This document shows positions 50,492-58,747 of a DNA stretch of 64,000 nucleotides, in pieces. A model generated the notes under the pieces. That model searched no databases. It saw only the letters and a list, made by a program, of their open reading frames with translations, and was not told the origin of the DNA. The translations under genes were made by a program, and so were the position numbers. The DNA is from Amycolatopsis palatopharyngis (GTDB lineage: Bacteria > Actinomycetota > Actinomycetes > Mycobacteriales > Pseudonocardiaceae), in the NCBI RefSeq assembly GCF_003385185.1, contig NZ_PQHZ01000029.1:1-64000 (forward strand). Direction: 5' to 3'. Positions within the stretch are counted from its first letter, which is position 1; each line of letters starts with the position of its first letter.

Positions 50492-51409
50492 GTGCCCGGG
50501 GCGGGAGTGAGCGTGAGCGAGGAGCGCGAGGGTGCCGAGGCATCCGACGGGCCCGGATCACCGGAAGGGGCGGCACAGCCGGCACAGCCTGTGGTGAACT
50601 CCTCGCGGGCGGGCAGGAATCTACCCGCCGCCATCGCGGTGGGAGTGGCACTCGGTGCGGCGATCCTGGTGTCGCTGTTCACCGTCCGGTTCCTGTTCAT
50701 CGGAATCGTCGCCGCGGCGATCGCGCTCGGAACGATCGAGTTGGCCAGGGCGTTGCGCAAGGCGGCCGATATCCGGCTCGCGCTCGTACCTGTGCTCGTG
50801 GGCGGTCAGGCGACGATCTGGCTGGCCTGGCCATTCGGCCGCGAGGGCGCGCTCACCGCGTTCGTGCTCACCGTGTTCGCCTGCCTGTTCTGGCGGCTTC
50901 CGCGCGGCGCCGACGGTTATCTCCGTGATGTGGCCGCCTCCATCTTCGCCACCGCTTACCTGCCGCTGTTCGCGGCGTTCGCCGCGATGCTGGTGCCGCC
51001 AGAAGACGGCGTCGGACGGGTGCTCGCGTTCATGATCGGTGTGGTCGCGTCCGACACCGGCGGATACATCGCCGGGGTGCTCAGGGGAAAGCACCCGATG
51101 GCACCGTCGATCAGCCCGAAGAAGACCTGGGAGGGATTCGCGGGCTCGATGATCGCCGGCATCGGTGCCGGTGTACTGACACTCAGCGTGATTCTCGATG
51201 GCCAGGCCTGGCAGGGGGTCATCTTCGGCGCGGCCATCGTGCTCACCGCCACGCTCGGCGACCTCGTCGAGTCGCTGATCAAGCGGGACCTGGGGATCAA
51301 GGACATGGGCGACCTGCTGCCCGGCCATGGCGGGATCATGGACCGCCTCGATTCACTGCTGCCTTCGGCGGTCGTGTCCTGGCTGCTGCTCAGCGCGTTC
51401 CTCCCGTAG
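50492..51409 (+). CDS. cdsA: Phosphatidate cytidylyltransferase
   Basis: 305-residue integral membrane enzyme with a polar N-terminus of 40 residues and about eight membrane helices. The CDS signature ESLIKRDLGIKDMGDLLPGH with GGIMDRLDSLL is intact. It makes CDP-diacylglycerol for phospholipid synthesis. GTG 50492 or GTG 50513 (GGGAG five bases upstream) could be the start; the latter removes seven residues. Confidence 0.95.
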   Translation: MPGAGVSVSEEREGAEASDGPGSPEGAAQPAQPVVNSSRAGRNLPAAIAVGVALGAAILVSLFTVRFLFIGIVAAAIALGTIELARALRKAADIRLALVPVLVGGQATIWLAWPFGREGALTAFVLTVFACLFWRLPRGADGYLRDVAASIFATAYLPLFAAFAAMLVPPEDGVGRVLAFMIGVVASDTGGYIAGVLRGKHPMAPSISPKKTWEGFAGSMIAGIGAGVLTLSVILDGQAWQGVIFGAAIVLTATLGDLVESLIKRDLGIKDMGDLLPGHGGIMDRLDSLLPSAVVSWLLLSAFLP

Positions 51410-51420
51410 CGCTCGCGGGA

Positions 51421-51475
51421 TGTCCCCAATGTGGCATTGGGGACGTTGAAGTTCCCCAATGCCACATTGGGGACA
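51421..51475. repeat. CCCCAATGTGGCATTGGGG palindrome cluster, copy 2
   Basis: Perfect 18-base arms (51421-51438, 51458-51475) enclose a 19-base spacer almost identical to that of the copy at 34232-34290. It begins 12 bases after the cdsA stop, just as copy 1 begins just after a stop codon. Confidence 0.8.
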
Positions 51476-51501
51476 TGTTCGGGAGTGGGGGACGGGGCTT
51501 C

Positions 51502-51760
51502 GTGCTGCGTGCGGCTGCTTTGGCGGGCGGGTGCCGTGTGGTGGGTTGAGCGCGCGGGGTCGCGTTGCCTCAGGCTGTGGTTTGTTGGCGGCACTGCGCG
51601 GGTTCCGTGCTGCGTGCGGTTCTTGCGGCGGGCGGTTTCGTTGTGGTGGGTTGAGCGCGCGGGGTCGCGTTGCCTCAGGCTGTGTTTGTTGGCAGCACTC
51701 CGCAGGCTCCGTGCTGCGTGCACCTCCTTCGGCGGGCGGCTTTCGTTGTGGTTTCTTTTC
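51502..51760. repeat. Tandem repeats of about 105 bp
   Basis: Three units begin with GTGCTGCGTG at 51502, 51607 and 51711 (periods 105 and 104). The first two share a long identical block starting TGGTGGGTTGAGCGCGCGG; the third is cut short. On the minus strand the units could read as a repeated Arg/His/Thr-rich peptide (SLRQRDPARSTHH), but no start or ribosome-binding site supports a gene. Nothing else is seen in this 360-base gap. Confidence 0.75.
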
Positions 51761-51769
51761 GTTGCCGCC

Positions 51770-52606
51770 TCAGTCGGTGTACGGATCGTCGACTTCCGCT
51801 CTGCCCCAGCCGTCGATCGGATTGCTGTGGTCGATCACCGAGAATGTGCCGCCACCGGGGTCGGCGAGTACCGCGGTCCGGCCGAAGGGCGTGTCGAACG
51901 GCGGCGCCACGACGCGCCCGCCCAGCTGTTCCGCGCGCACGGCGAGTGCGTCCGTGCCGACCGCTGGTTCCACCTCGAAGTAGACCATCCAGTGCGGCTG
52001 CGCGGTCGCCTGATACTCGGTCCCCATCACGTAGCGGTGGAGCACCGGCTGCTGCTCCAGGCGCCACTCCGCGTAGTCCAGACCCTCGGCGCCGATCTGC
52101 ATACTGCTGTAGCCGAACAGCCGGCAGAAGAATCCGTCCGACGTGGGTCCGTCATGAGTGTTCAGCTCGGCACCGGCGAACATCCCCGGCGATCCGAAGC
52201 CGAAGTTCCACGAACTGGCCGGCTGCCACAGCACGACCGGAACACCACTGGGATCCACGACATGCAGAATGCTGCCCCTGCCCGGGATGTCGACCGGCCC
52301 CAGAGTGGTTCGGCCACCAAGGTGTTCGACCCATTCCGCTGCCGTAGCCGTGTTGTGCACGCAGAGGTGCAAGGTCCATCCCGGTGCCTGCCCCGCACCG
52401 GCGCGGTACATCCCGCCTGCGGGTAGCCCCGCGAGGTTCACCAGCGTGTAGCGGCCAGTGGCAGGGTCCGGTTTGTCCTGAAAGGTCCAGCCGAACAGAC
52501 CCGAGTAGAAGTTCTGTGCCGCGGCCTCGTCCGGGGTGGCGAGTTCCACCCAGCATGGCGTTCCCGGCAGGAGGTCCGGCGTCGTGGCGGAAAGGTCGAG
52601 CGACAT
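51770..52606 (-). CDS. VOC-family (glyoxalase/bleomycin-resistance-like) protein
   Basis: 278 residues made of two VOC modules. The first opens PCWVELATPDEAAAQNFYSGLFGWTF, the second around GMFAGAELNTHDGPTSDGFFCRLFGY and ends DPGGGTFSVIDHSNP. ATG 52606 has GGAGG eight bases upstream. Related two-module proteins are of unknown substrate. The tandem repeats lie just past its stop. Confidence 0.88.
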   Translation of the reverse strand: MSLDLSATTPDLLPGTPCWVELATPDEAAAQNFYSGLFGWTFQDKPDPATGRYTLVNLAGLPAGGMYRAGAGQAPGWTLHLCVHNTATAAEWVEHLGGRTTLGPVDIPGRGSILHVVDPSGVPVVLWQPASSWNFGFGSPGMFAGAELNTHDGPTSDGFFCRLFGYSSMQIGAEGLDYAEWRLEQQPVLHRYVMGTEYQATAQPHWMVYFEVEPAVGTDALAVRAEQLGGRVVAPPFDTPFGRTAVLADPGGGTFSVIDHSNPIDGWGRAEVDDPYTD

Positions 52607-52751
52607 GATCATCACCTCCGGTGAGCCGACCATGTTACGACGTGGATTGGTTGTGGATGGCGGAAACTCACAGATCGACGTGATCCGGTGTCTCAGAGTG
52701 AGATCTCCCCGGATTGCCCCGGCTTACGCCTCGGGCGAATATGCTGGTCAC

Positions 52752-53564
52752 GTGATCAGGTTTGTACGCAAGGCAGAAATCCTGCCCAGTCCCAACATCT
52801 GGTACCACCCGGAGGCGTACGAACAGGAGAACCACGCGCAGGACGTGGACGGGGACCTCTGGCGCATACTGCGAACCCAGTGCGACTGGGCGGGACGGGA
52901 CGTCGTGGATGTCGGCTGCGGCGACGGTTTCCACCTGCCGCTGTTCGCCGAGACCGCCAGGTCTGTCGTGGGTGTCGAACCGCATCCGCCTCTGGTGCGG
53001 CGGGCACGTGGCCGGACGAACGGAATCGTTGGTATAGGCGTGAAACAGGGGCCCGCGCAACGGTTGCCGCTTCCGTCCGGCAGCGCCGATCTCGTTCATG
53101 CGCGCACGGCGTACTTTTTCGGCCCTGGCTGCGAACCCGGGCTCAGAGAAGCAGACCGGGTGCTACGCCAAGGGGGCACGCTGGCGATCGTCGATCTCGA
53201 CGTGCGGCATTCCCCATACGGTGACTGGATGCGCGCCGATCTGCCCGACTACGACCCGGCCGAGGTCGACAGGTTCTTCGCGGAGCAGGGATTCCGGTGC
53301 GTCAGGGTGGAGACCCGGTGGGGCTTCGAGAACCTCGCGGCGGCGGAATCCGCTCTGCGGATCGAGTTCAGCCCAAAGGTCGCGGCAGGCGCCGTCCGGG
53401 AGGTGCTCCGGCGCAACGGTGGCCTTCCGGCGGGCCCGCTGACCATCCCGGTCGGCTATCGCGTGCTGTTGCGCGAGAAGCCTTCCGGGCTGGTCCGCTT
53501 GCCCCGCGCCGTTCACTTCGCGTCGGCCGGGCCGGATTCCTCGATCTCGCCCAGGATTCCGTAG
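52752..53564 (+). CDS. Class I SAM-dependent methyltransferase
   Basis: 270 residues. Motif I VVDVGCGDGFHLPLFAE lies near residues 51-67, an acidic residue follows in VVGVEPHP, and post-motif regions LPLPSGSADLVHARTAYFF and ADRVLRQGGTLAIVDLD are typical. The substrate is unknown. GTG 52752 is the likely start. Its last 52 bases overlap the convergent PadR gene. Confidence 0.82.
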   Translation: MIRFVRKAEILPSPNIWYHPEAYEQENHAQDVDGDLWRILRTQCDWAGRDVVDVGCGDGFHLPLFAETARSVVGVEPHPPLVRRARGRTNGIVGIGVKQGPAQRLPLPSGSADLVHARTAYFFGPGCEPGLREADRVLRQGGTLAIVDLDVRHSPYGDWMRADLPDYDPAEVDRFFAEQGFRCVRVETRWGFENLAAAESALRIEFSPKVAAGAVREVLRRNGGLPAGPLTIPVGYRVLLREKPSGLVRLPRAVHFASAGPDSSISPRIP

Positions 53565-54112
53565 AGCGACCTGCGAGCCTCGTTGATGACCGCGACGGCC
53601 TTCGACTTCTGAGTCGCTGACGCGGCCGCCCCAACCTGCTGCATCGCACCCATCAGCGCGCGCACGGCGTTGCCGAGTTCGACCTCGGCCGGGTCTGCCT
53701 CCTGAGCCATGTGCTCCCACGGCGGCGTGCTCTCCTGCTTCTCGACCGCGGCCCTGCCCTCGTCGGTGAGTTCGAACAGTCGCTTGCCGCCCGCCTCACT
53801 GCTCACCACGAGCCCCTCGTCGGCCAGCAGTTGCAGCGTCGGGTAGATCGAGCCGGGGCTCGGACGCCAGAGTCCGTTGCTGCGCTCGCCGATCTCGCTG
53901 ATGATCTCGTATCCGTGCCGTGGCTGTTCCGCGAGCAGGGTCAGGATCGCCACCCTGATGTCCCCCCTTCGCCCGCGCCTCGCGCCGGGCCCCCTGCCAC
54001 GGCCTCCGTGTGGTCCGCCCCATCCCGGCGGGACAGGCGGCATCGGCCCGAAGCCGCCGTGGCGGTGGGGCGAGCGGCGGTCTGTGCCGTGTTCCATGAA
54101 CGGCAAGCGCAT
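53513..54112 (-). CDS. PadR-family transcriptional regulator
   Basis: 199 residues. A His/Pro/Gly/Arg-rich head (residues 1-45, possibly metal-binding) precedes a PadR winged helix: AILTLLAEQPRHGYEIISEIGERSNGLWRPSPGSIYPTLQ is the diagnostic segment; a helical dimerisation region follows. ATG 54112 has GAGGA eight bases upstream. Its promoter (TTGACA at 54174-54169) overlaps a dyad at 54160-54180, consistent with autorepression. The target is unknown. Confidence 0.88.
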   Translation of the reverse strand: MRLPFMEHGTDRRSPHRHGGFGPMPPVPPGWGGPHGGRGRGPGARRGRRGDIRVAILTLLAEQPRHGYEIISEIGERSNGLWRPSPGSIYPTLQLLADEGLVVSSEAGGKRLFELTDEGRAAVEKQESTPPWEHMAQEADPAEVELGNAVRALMGAMQQVGAAASATQKSKAVAVINEARRSLYGILGEIEESGPADAK

Positions 54113-54159
54113 TCTTCGTTGTCCTCGCATTGTGTCAATCCTTTCGATGCTTCTTAGAC

Positions 54160-54180
54160 TATCTCGACATGTCAACGATA
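54160..54180 (-). promoter_or_regulatory. PadR-gene promoter and candidate operator
   Basis: The 21-base stretch on the minus strand is an imperfect dyad, TATC-GTT-GACATGTC-GAGATA, centred on GACATGTC. It includes the TTGACA -35 hexamer of the regulator gene and also lies 78 bases upstream of rlmN on the other strand. Confidence 0.45.
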
Positions 54181-54257
54181 TATCGCCGACTATCGGCTGT
54201 CAAGGATGCCCGGTGGCCGAGGGGGCAGCGGCGGCGGCGTGGGACACTGGAGGAGCT

Positions 54258-55379
54258 ATGACTGCCCTCCCCCTTGTTTTCGAAGCTCCCCGGCGCGGCA
54301 TGCCGCCTCGGCATCTCGCGGACCTCACCGCGGCCGAGCGGGCCGAAGCCGTGGTCGCCCTCGGTGAGAAACCGTTTCGCGCCAAGCAGTTGTCGAACCA
54401 CTACTTCGCTCGATTGACCGTCGATCCCGCCGAGATGACCGATATCCCGGCCGAATCCCGGGAGCGGCTGGTCGGCGACCTGATGCCACCCCTGCTCTCC
54501 GAGATCCGTTCGCTCGCCTGCGACGACGGCAGCACTCGGAAGATGCTCTGGCGCGCGCACGACGGCACGCTGCTGGAAAGCGTCCTGATGCGCTACCCCG
54601 ACCGCGCGACGCTGTGCATCTCCAGCCAGGCAGGCTGCGGCATGGCCTGCCCGTTCTGCGCGACGGGCCAGGGCGGGCTGGAGCGCAACCTGTCCACGGC
54701 CGAGATCGTCGACCAGGTACGTTCCGCCGCCGCGGTCATGCGCGACGGCCTGATGCCAGGAGCGGACGGCGAGCCCAGCCCCGGCAGGCTGTCGAACATC
54801 GTCTTCATGGGCATGGGTGAGCCGTTGGCGAACTACAAGCGCGTGGTGGCAGCGGTGCGGCGGATCACCGAGCCCGCACCCGAGGGGCTGGGGATTTCGC
54901 AGCGGTCGGTGACGGTTTCGACCGTGGGTCTGGCGCCGGCGATCCGCAAGCTGGCGGACGAGAAGATGCAGGTGCGTCTGGCGTTGTCGTTGCATGCTCC
55001 GGACGACGAGTTGCGCGACGAGCTGGTGCCGGTGAACAACCGGTGGTCGATCGACGAGGTGCTGCAGGCCGCTCGGTACTACCTGGACGTGAGCGGGCGC
55101 AGGGTTTCCATCGAGTACGCGTTGATCAGGGACATGAACGACCATCCATGGCGGGCGGACCTGCTGGCCAAGGTGCTGCGCAAGCACCTCGGGCATTTGG
55201 TACACGTGAACGTGATCCCGCTGAACCCGACGCCGGGCTCGAAGTGGGACGCGTCGCCGAAGCCGGTGGAGCGGGAGTTCGTGCGCCGGGTGAATGCCGG
55301 GGGAGTGGCGTGCACGGTGCGTGACACCCGAGGCCAGGAGATCGCCGCGGCCTGCGGTCAACTCGCCGCCGAGGAGTAG
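54258..55379 (+). CDS. rlmN: Dual-specificity RNA methyltransferase RlmN
   Basis: 373-residue radical SAM enzyme that makes m2A2503 in 23S rRNA and m2A37 in tRNA. The CxxxCxxC cluster motif is in AGCGMACPFCATGQGG; GEPLANYKRV and the C-terminal GVACTVRDTRGQEIAAACGQL, holding the methyl-carrying Cys, are present. ATG 54258 follows GGAGGAG. Confidence 0.96.
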   Translation: MTALPLVFEAPRRGMPPRHLADLTAAERAEAVVALGEKPFRAKQLSNHYFARLTVDPAEMTDIPAESRERLVGDLMPPLLSEIRSLACDDGSTRKMLWRAHDGTLLESVLMRYPDRATLCISSQAGCGMACPFCATGQGGLERNLSTAEIVDQVRSAAAVMRDGLMPGADGEPSPGRLSNIVFMGMGEPLANYKRVVAAVRRITEPAPEGLGISQRSVTVSTVGLAPAIRKLADEKMQVRLALSLHAPDDELRDELVPVNNRWSIDEVLQAARYYLDVSGRRVSIEYALIRDMNDHPWRADLLAKVLRKHLGHLVHVNVIPLNPTPGSKWDASPKPVEREFVRRVNAGGVACTVRDTRGQEIAAACGQLAAEE

Positions 55380-55484
55380 CACGGCGTCTCGCGGCGATCG
55401 CGTGCGTGATGCGAGGCCACGTTCCCATCGGTGTCCTCGTATCCTGACGTTTGATCATGCTGGCGCGCCGAGAGGTCGAGGTCG

Positions 55485-55847
55485 ATGGAAATCTGGGTCA
55501 ACCCGGCGTGTTCCAAATGCCGGTCCGCGCAGTCACTGCTGGACGAGGCCGGCGCCGAATACACGGTGCGGCGCTACCTGGACGAGCCACCCACCGCGAG
55601 CGAGATCGACGAGGTGTTGCGGCGACTGGAACTGCAACCGTGGGACATCGCGCGTACGGGCGAGCCGGCAGCCGTCGAAATCGGGATGCGGAAGTGGCCC
55701 CGGACAGCGGCCGAGCGGGACCGATGGATCGAGGCGCTCGTCGCTCACCCGATCCTCATCCAGCGGCCGATCATCACCGCGGACGACGGCACGGCGGTCG
55801 TCGGCCGCACACCGGAAGCCGTCCGCTCGGTGCTGCCGTCCGATTGA
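55485..55847 (+). CDS. ArsC/Spx-family thioredoxin-fold protein
   Basis: 120 residues. VNPACSKCRSAQSLLDEAG places Cys9 and Cys12 at the active-site position of the glutaredoxin-type arsenate reductase family, and HPILIQRPIITADDGTAVVGR matches the conserved LxxRPI region. It may reduce arsenate or another substrate; no other ars genes are nearby. Confidence 0.85.
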   Translation: MEIWVNPACSKCRSAQSLLDEAGAEYTVRRYLDEPPTASEIDEVLRRLELQPWDIARTGEPAAVEIGMRKWPRTAAERDRWIEALVAHPILIQRPIITADDGTAVVGRTPEAVRSVLPSD

Positions 55848-55871
55848 GCGCCCCGGCTGAGCCGGCCGCGA

Positions 55872-56753
55872 TCAGCCCTGGTCGGTCCGCGCCGTGTTCT
55901 TTCGCTCGGTGAGCTTCGGTACCCCACCCGTGATGCGGACGGTCACCTGGTTGTCGTTGTAGGTGTACGCCTCGTACTCGTACTCGATCCCGGTTCGCTC
56001 GACGTACTCCATCCATGCGCGGTACTCGTGGCGCTTCCAACCCGGATAGTTGAAGAACTCGTCGAAATGCACGATGCTGCCCTGGCGCAGCCGCGACCCG
56101 ACGAGGTCGAGCACCGTTTTGGCCGAGCTGTACAGGTCGCTGTCGACGTGCAGGAAGTCGACGTGGCCGGGATGTGCCTCGAGGAAGCCGGGCAGGCTGT
56201 CGGCGAACAACCCGACGACGAGTTCCGCACCCGGCACGTCCGGCAGGTTGTCGCGGGCGAACGCACCCGCGGGTAGCCCGTTGAGCCAGGCTTCCGGCAG
56301 CCCCTCGAACGAGTCGAAGCCGTAGACCTCGGCGCCACCCCTTGCCCTGGCGATCGCCCGCAGCGTGTTCCCGGTCGCCACACCGAATTCGAGGGCCATG
56401 CCGCCGGTGGGCGCCAGTGACAGGGCGTGGGCAAGGGTTTCCGGTGGGCTGCCGAAATGTCGAGCGCCGATCAGGTTCTCCCTCGCGAAGACATTGCTCT
56501 CCAGCGCGGCGTCCTGATCACCCGCGTAGACGATGTCGCGGCGGGTGCGAATCTCGAACTCGACCACCCGGTCGACGAGCCGGTCGCCCTGCCGGACGAT
56601 CTCCTCCCGGAGCGTTTCCGTCATCCGGCTGACCTCCTCGGCGCACGGATCGTGCAACCGGGTGGCCAGCCGGTTCAGCCCGTGACTGGCCCGGTGGCGC
56701 AGGGCACGGGTGACAGCGCCCGCGATCGATCGTTGCTGGTGTCGCTTGTCCAT
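55872..56753 (-). CDS. TylF/MycF-type SAM-dependent O-methyltransferase
   Basis: 293 residues. The SAM site is ALEFGVATGNTLRAIAR, followed by GFDSFEGLPEAWLNG; DFLHVDSDLYSSAKTVLD and GSIVHFDEFFNYPGWKRHE supply the acidic residues that bind Mg2+ in macrocin O-methyltransferases. A basic, Arg-rich N-terminus of 45 residues precedes the domain. The substrate is probably a sugar or small metabolite, but no biosynthetic cluster surrounds it. Confidence 0.85.
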   Translation of the reverse strand: MDKRHQQRSIAGAVTRALRHRASHGLNRLATRLHDPCAEEVSRMTETLREEIVRQGDRLVDRVVEFEIRTRRDIVYAGDQDAALESNVFARENLIGARHFGSPPETLAHALSLAPTGGMALEFGVATGNTLRAIARARGGAEVYGFDSFEGLPEAWLNGLPAGAFARDNLPDVPGAELVVGLFADSLPGFLEAHPGHVDFLHVDSDLYSSAKTVLDLVGSRLRQGSIVHFDEFFNYPGWKRHEYRAWMEYVERTGIEYEYEAYTYNDNQVTVRITGGVPKLTERKNTARTDQG

Positions 56754-56860
56754 TGCGAGAAGGTACCCAACGCCGCCGCCCCGCGCAGTGGTCGCGCCGG
56801 GGCGCGCACACTCGGTGGTCCACAGTGGACTCGTGGCGGATCAGGACCGGAGCGGCAGGT

Positions 56861-57022
56861 TCACCAACGCTCGCCGGGGTAACGGGAGTAAGTCTGCTGC
56901 TCGGGCGGTGGCGCCTGCCGGAACAGATGATCGAGGGCCTCTGCGTACTGCCGGGCGATCACGTCGTGTGCACGCCGCACAGCCTCGTCCAGCCCGGCCA
57001 GGAACTCGCTGTCAGACTCCAT
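56861..57022 (-). CDS. Small hypothetical protein, 53 residues
   Basis: A 53-codon frame from ATG 57022 to TGA 56863-56861 fills most of the gap between the O-methyltransferase and DUF2631 genes. The peptide begins MESDSEFLAGLDEAVRRAHD and continues as an amphipathic helix to about residue 36, then a Pro/Gln-rich tail ending RYPGERW. GGAGGA lies about 11 bases upstream. Third codon positions are rich in G and C, as in neighbouring genes. No family is recognised. Confidence 0.6.
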   Translation of the reverse strand: MESDSEFLAGLDEAVRRAHDVIARQYAEALDHLFRQAPPPEQQTYSRYPGERW

Positions 57023-57138
57023 GTGAGTGTCGTCCTCCGAGAGCGGGGAGCGGAACCGTCACACTCCATGTTCCCGGTAACGCACCCGGGTACTCCACCC
57101 CCGACCGGCGGCAACTCGAATCGGCCGGTTCCCGGTGA

Positions 57139-57408
57139 CTACCTGCGCCAGGCGGTGCGCTGCTTGCGCATGTCCAGCAGCAATGCGGCGATCAGGCCGA
57201 GGCCGATGCCGATCAGCCAGACGTTCTCGGTGTTCGTCTCGTGGTTTCCGATCAACATGGCGAACATGGCGAATGCGGTGAACCAGCCCGCGACCCGTGC
57301 CGCCTTCGGGAAGCCACCGTGCCAGCCCCATTCGGCCGACGGCTCGTCACGCGGGTCCACGTTGCTCACGCCCGCCTGCTGCCGCTTCTCGACCGCCTTG
57401 CCCGCCAC
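57139..57408 (-). CDS. DUF2631 family membrane protein
   Basis: 89 residues with two hydrophobic segments (AGWFTAFAMFAMLIG and NVWLIGIGLGLIAALLL) after a polar N-terminus containing DPRDEPSAEWGWHGGFP, the family hallmark. GTG 57408 follows GAGGAG by five bases; longer frames lack this. It lies divergent from dxr, a position known in other actinobacteria. Function unknown. Confidence 0.85.
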   Translation of the reverse strand: MAGKAVEKRQQAGVSNVDPRDEPSAEWGWHGGFPKAARVAGWFTAFAMFAMLIGNHETNTENVWLIGIGLGLIAALLLDMRKQRTAWRR

Positions 57409-57502
57409 GATCACTCCTCGCCACCACAGACACCGATACCGCCACGATGATTCCACACCGGTTGAGCGACTCGGCCACGGCCCGGCAGTGGTGTTCGCGA
57501 CA

Positions 57503-58744
57503 ATGGACCCGATGAACTCACACAGCACCCCGCCCCGCAGCGTGCTCGTCCTCGGCTCGACCGGCTCGATCGGCACCCAGGCGCTGGATGTCGCCGCTCG
57601 CGACCCGGGCCTGTTCCGGATCGCCGGGATCGCGGCCGGCGGCTCCGATCCGGCGATGCTCGCGGCCCAGGCGATCGCCCACTCCGTCGACGCTGTCGCC
57701 GTGACCAGGCCGACCGTGGTGGAGGATCTGCAGCTCGCGCTGTACGCCGAGGCGCAGCGGCGGGGTTACTCCCGTGGCGAGTTCCGGCTCCCGCGCATCT
57801 TCGCGGGGGCCGATTCGGTGGGCGAGCTGATCAACGCCGTGCCGGTGGACACCGTGCTCAACGCCCTGCCCGGATCGCAGGGACTCGCCCCGACGCTGCA
57901 GGCACTTGGCACCGGCGCCACGCTCGCGCTGGCGAACAAGGAGTCGCTGATCGCGGGGGGCCCGCTGGTACTCGCGGCGGCCGGTCCGGGGCAACTCGTG
58001 CCGGTGGACTCCGAGCACTCGGCGATGGCGCAGGCGCTGCGCGGCGGGCGGGCCGAGGAGGTGGACCGCCTCGTGCTGACCGCGTCCGGCGGGCCCTTCC
58101 GCGGCCGGAGCCGGGAGCAGCTGGCCGGGGTCACCATCGACGACGCGCTCGCGCATCCGACCTGGGCGATGGGTCGGCTGATCACCATCAACTCGGCCAC
58201 CCTGGTGAACAAGGGGCTCGAACTCATCGAGGCCAGGCTGCTGTTCGACGTTCCGTGTGACCGGATCGACGTGGTCGTGCACCCGCAGTCGATCGTGCAT
58301 TCGATGGTGACCTTCGTCGACGGTTCCACCCTTGCCCAGGCCAGCCCGCCGGACATGCGCCTGCCCATCGCACTAGCGCTGAACTGGCCGGACCGGGTCG
58401 CGGGTGCGGCCGCGGCATGTCGCTGGGACGCGCCGTCGGCCTGGACCTTCGAGCCACTCGACGACGCCGCCTTCCCCGCCGTGGAGCTCGCCCGGCACGC
58501 CGGTACCGTCGGCGGATGCCTACCGGCGGTCTTCAATGCCGCGAACGAGGTGATGGTGGCCGCCTTCCTCGCACAGAACGCCAGCTTCACGTCCATCGTG
58601 GACACTATTTCCCAGGTGGTGACTGCCGCCGACCAGTGGCATAGCGAGCCACGTGACGTGGACGACGTCTTCGCGGCTGAACGGTGGGCGAGGGTGCACG
58701 CGGCTGAGATCGCCGGTATCGAGATCGACACGGAGGGGAAGTAG
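57503..58744 (+). CDS. dxr: 1-deoxy-D-xylulose-5-phosphate reductoisomerase
   Basis: 413 residues. NADPH motif VLVLGSTGSIGTQALDV, LANKESLIAGGPLV, the metal/substrate region PVDSEHSAMAQAL and TASGGPFRG, and HPQSIVHSMVTF with DMRLPIALALNWP. It makes MEP in the non-mevalonate isoprenoid pathway. ATG 57503 or ATG 57512 could start it; neither has a clear Shine-Dalgarno. Same operon as rip1 and ispG. Confidence 0.95.
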   Translation: MDPMNSHSTPPRSVLVLGSTGSIGTQALDVAARDPGLFRIAGIAAGGSDPAMLAAQAIAHSVDAVAVTRPTVVEDLQLALYAEAQRRGYSRGEFRLPRIFAGADSVGELINAVPVDTVLNALPGSQGLAPTLQALGTGATLALANKESLIAGGPLVLAAAGPGQLVPVDSEHSAMAQALRGGRAEEVDRLVLTASGGPFRGRSREQLAGVTIDDALAHPTWAMGRLITINSATLVNKGLELIEARLLFDVPCDRIDVVVHPQSIVHSMVTFVDGSTLAQASPPDMRLPIALALNWPDRVAGAAAACRWDAPSAWTFEPLDDAAFPAVELARHAGTVGGCLPAVFNAANEVMVAAFLAQNASFTSIVDTISQVVTAADQWHSEPRDVDDVFAAERWARVHAAEIAGIEIDTEGK

Positions 58745-58747
58745 CGG

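Noticed and set aside
51410..51723. Minus-strand gene formed by the tandem repeats
   Set aside because: The frame is long only because it reads through repeats and a palindrome into cdsA; it has no start signal and the peptide is low-complexity.
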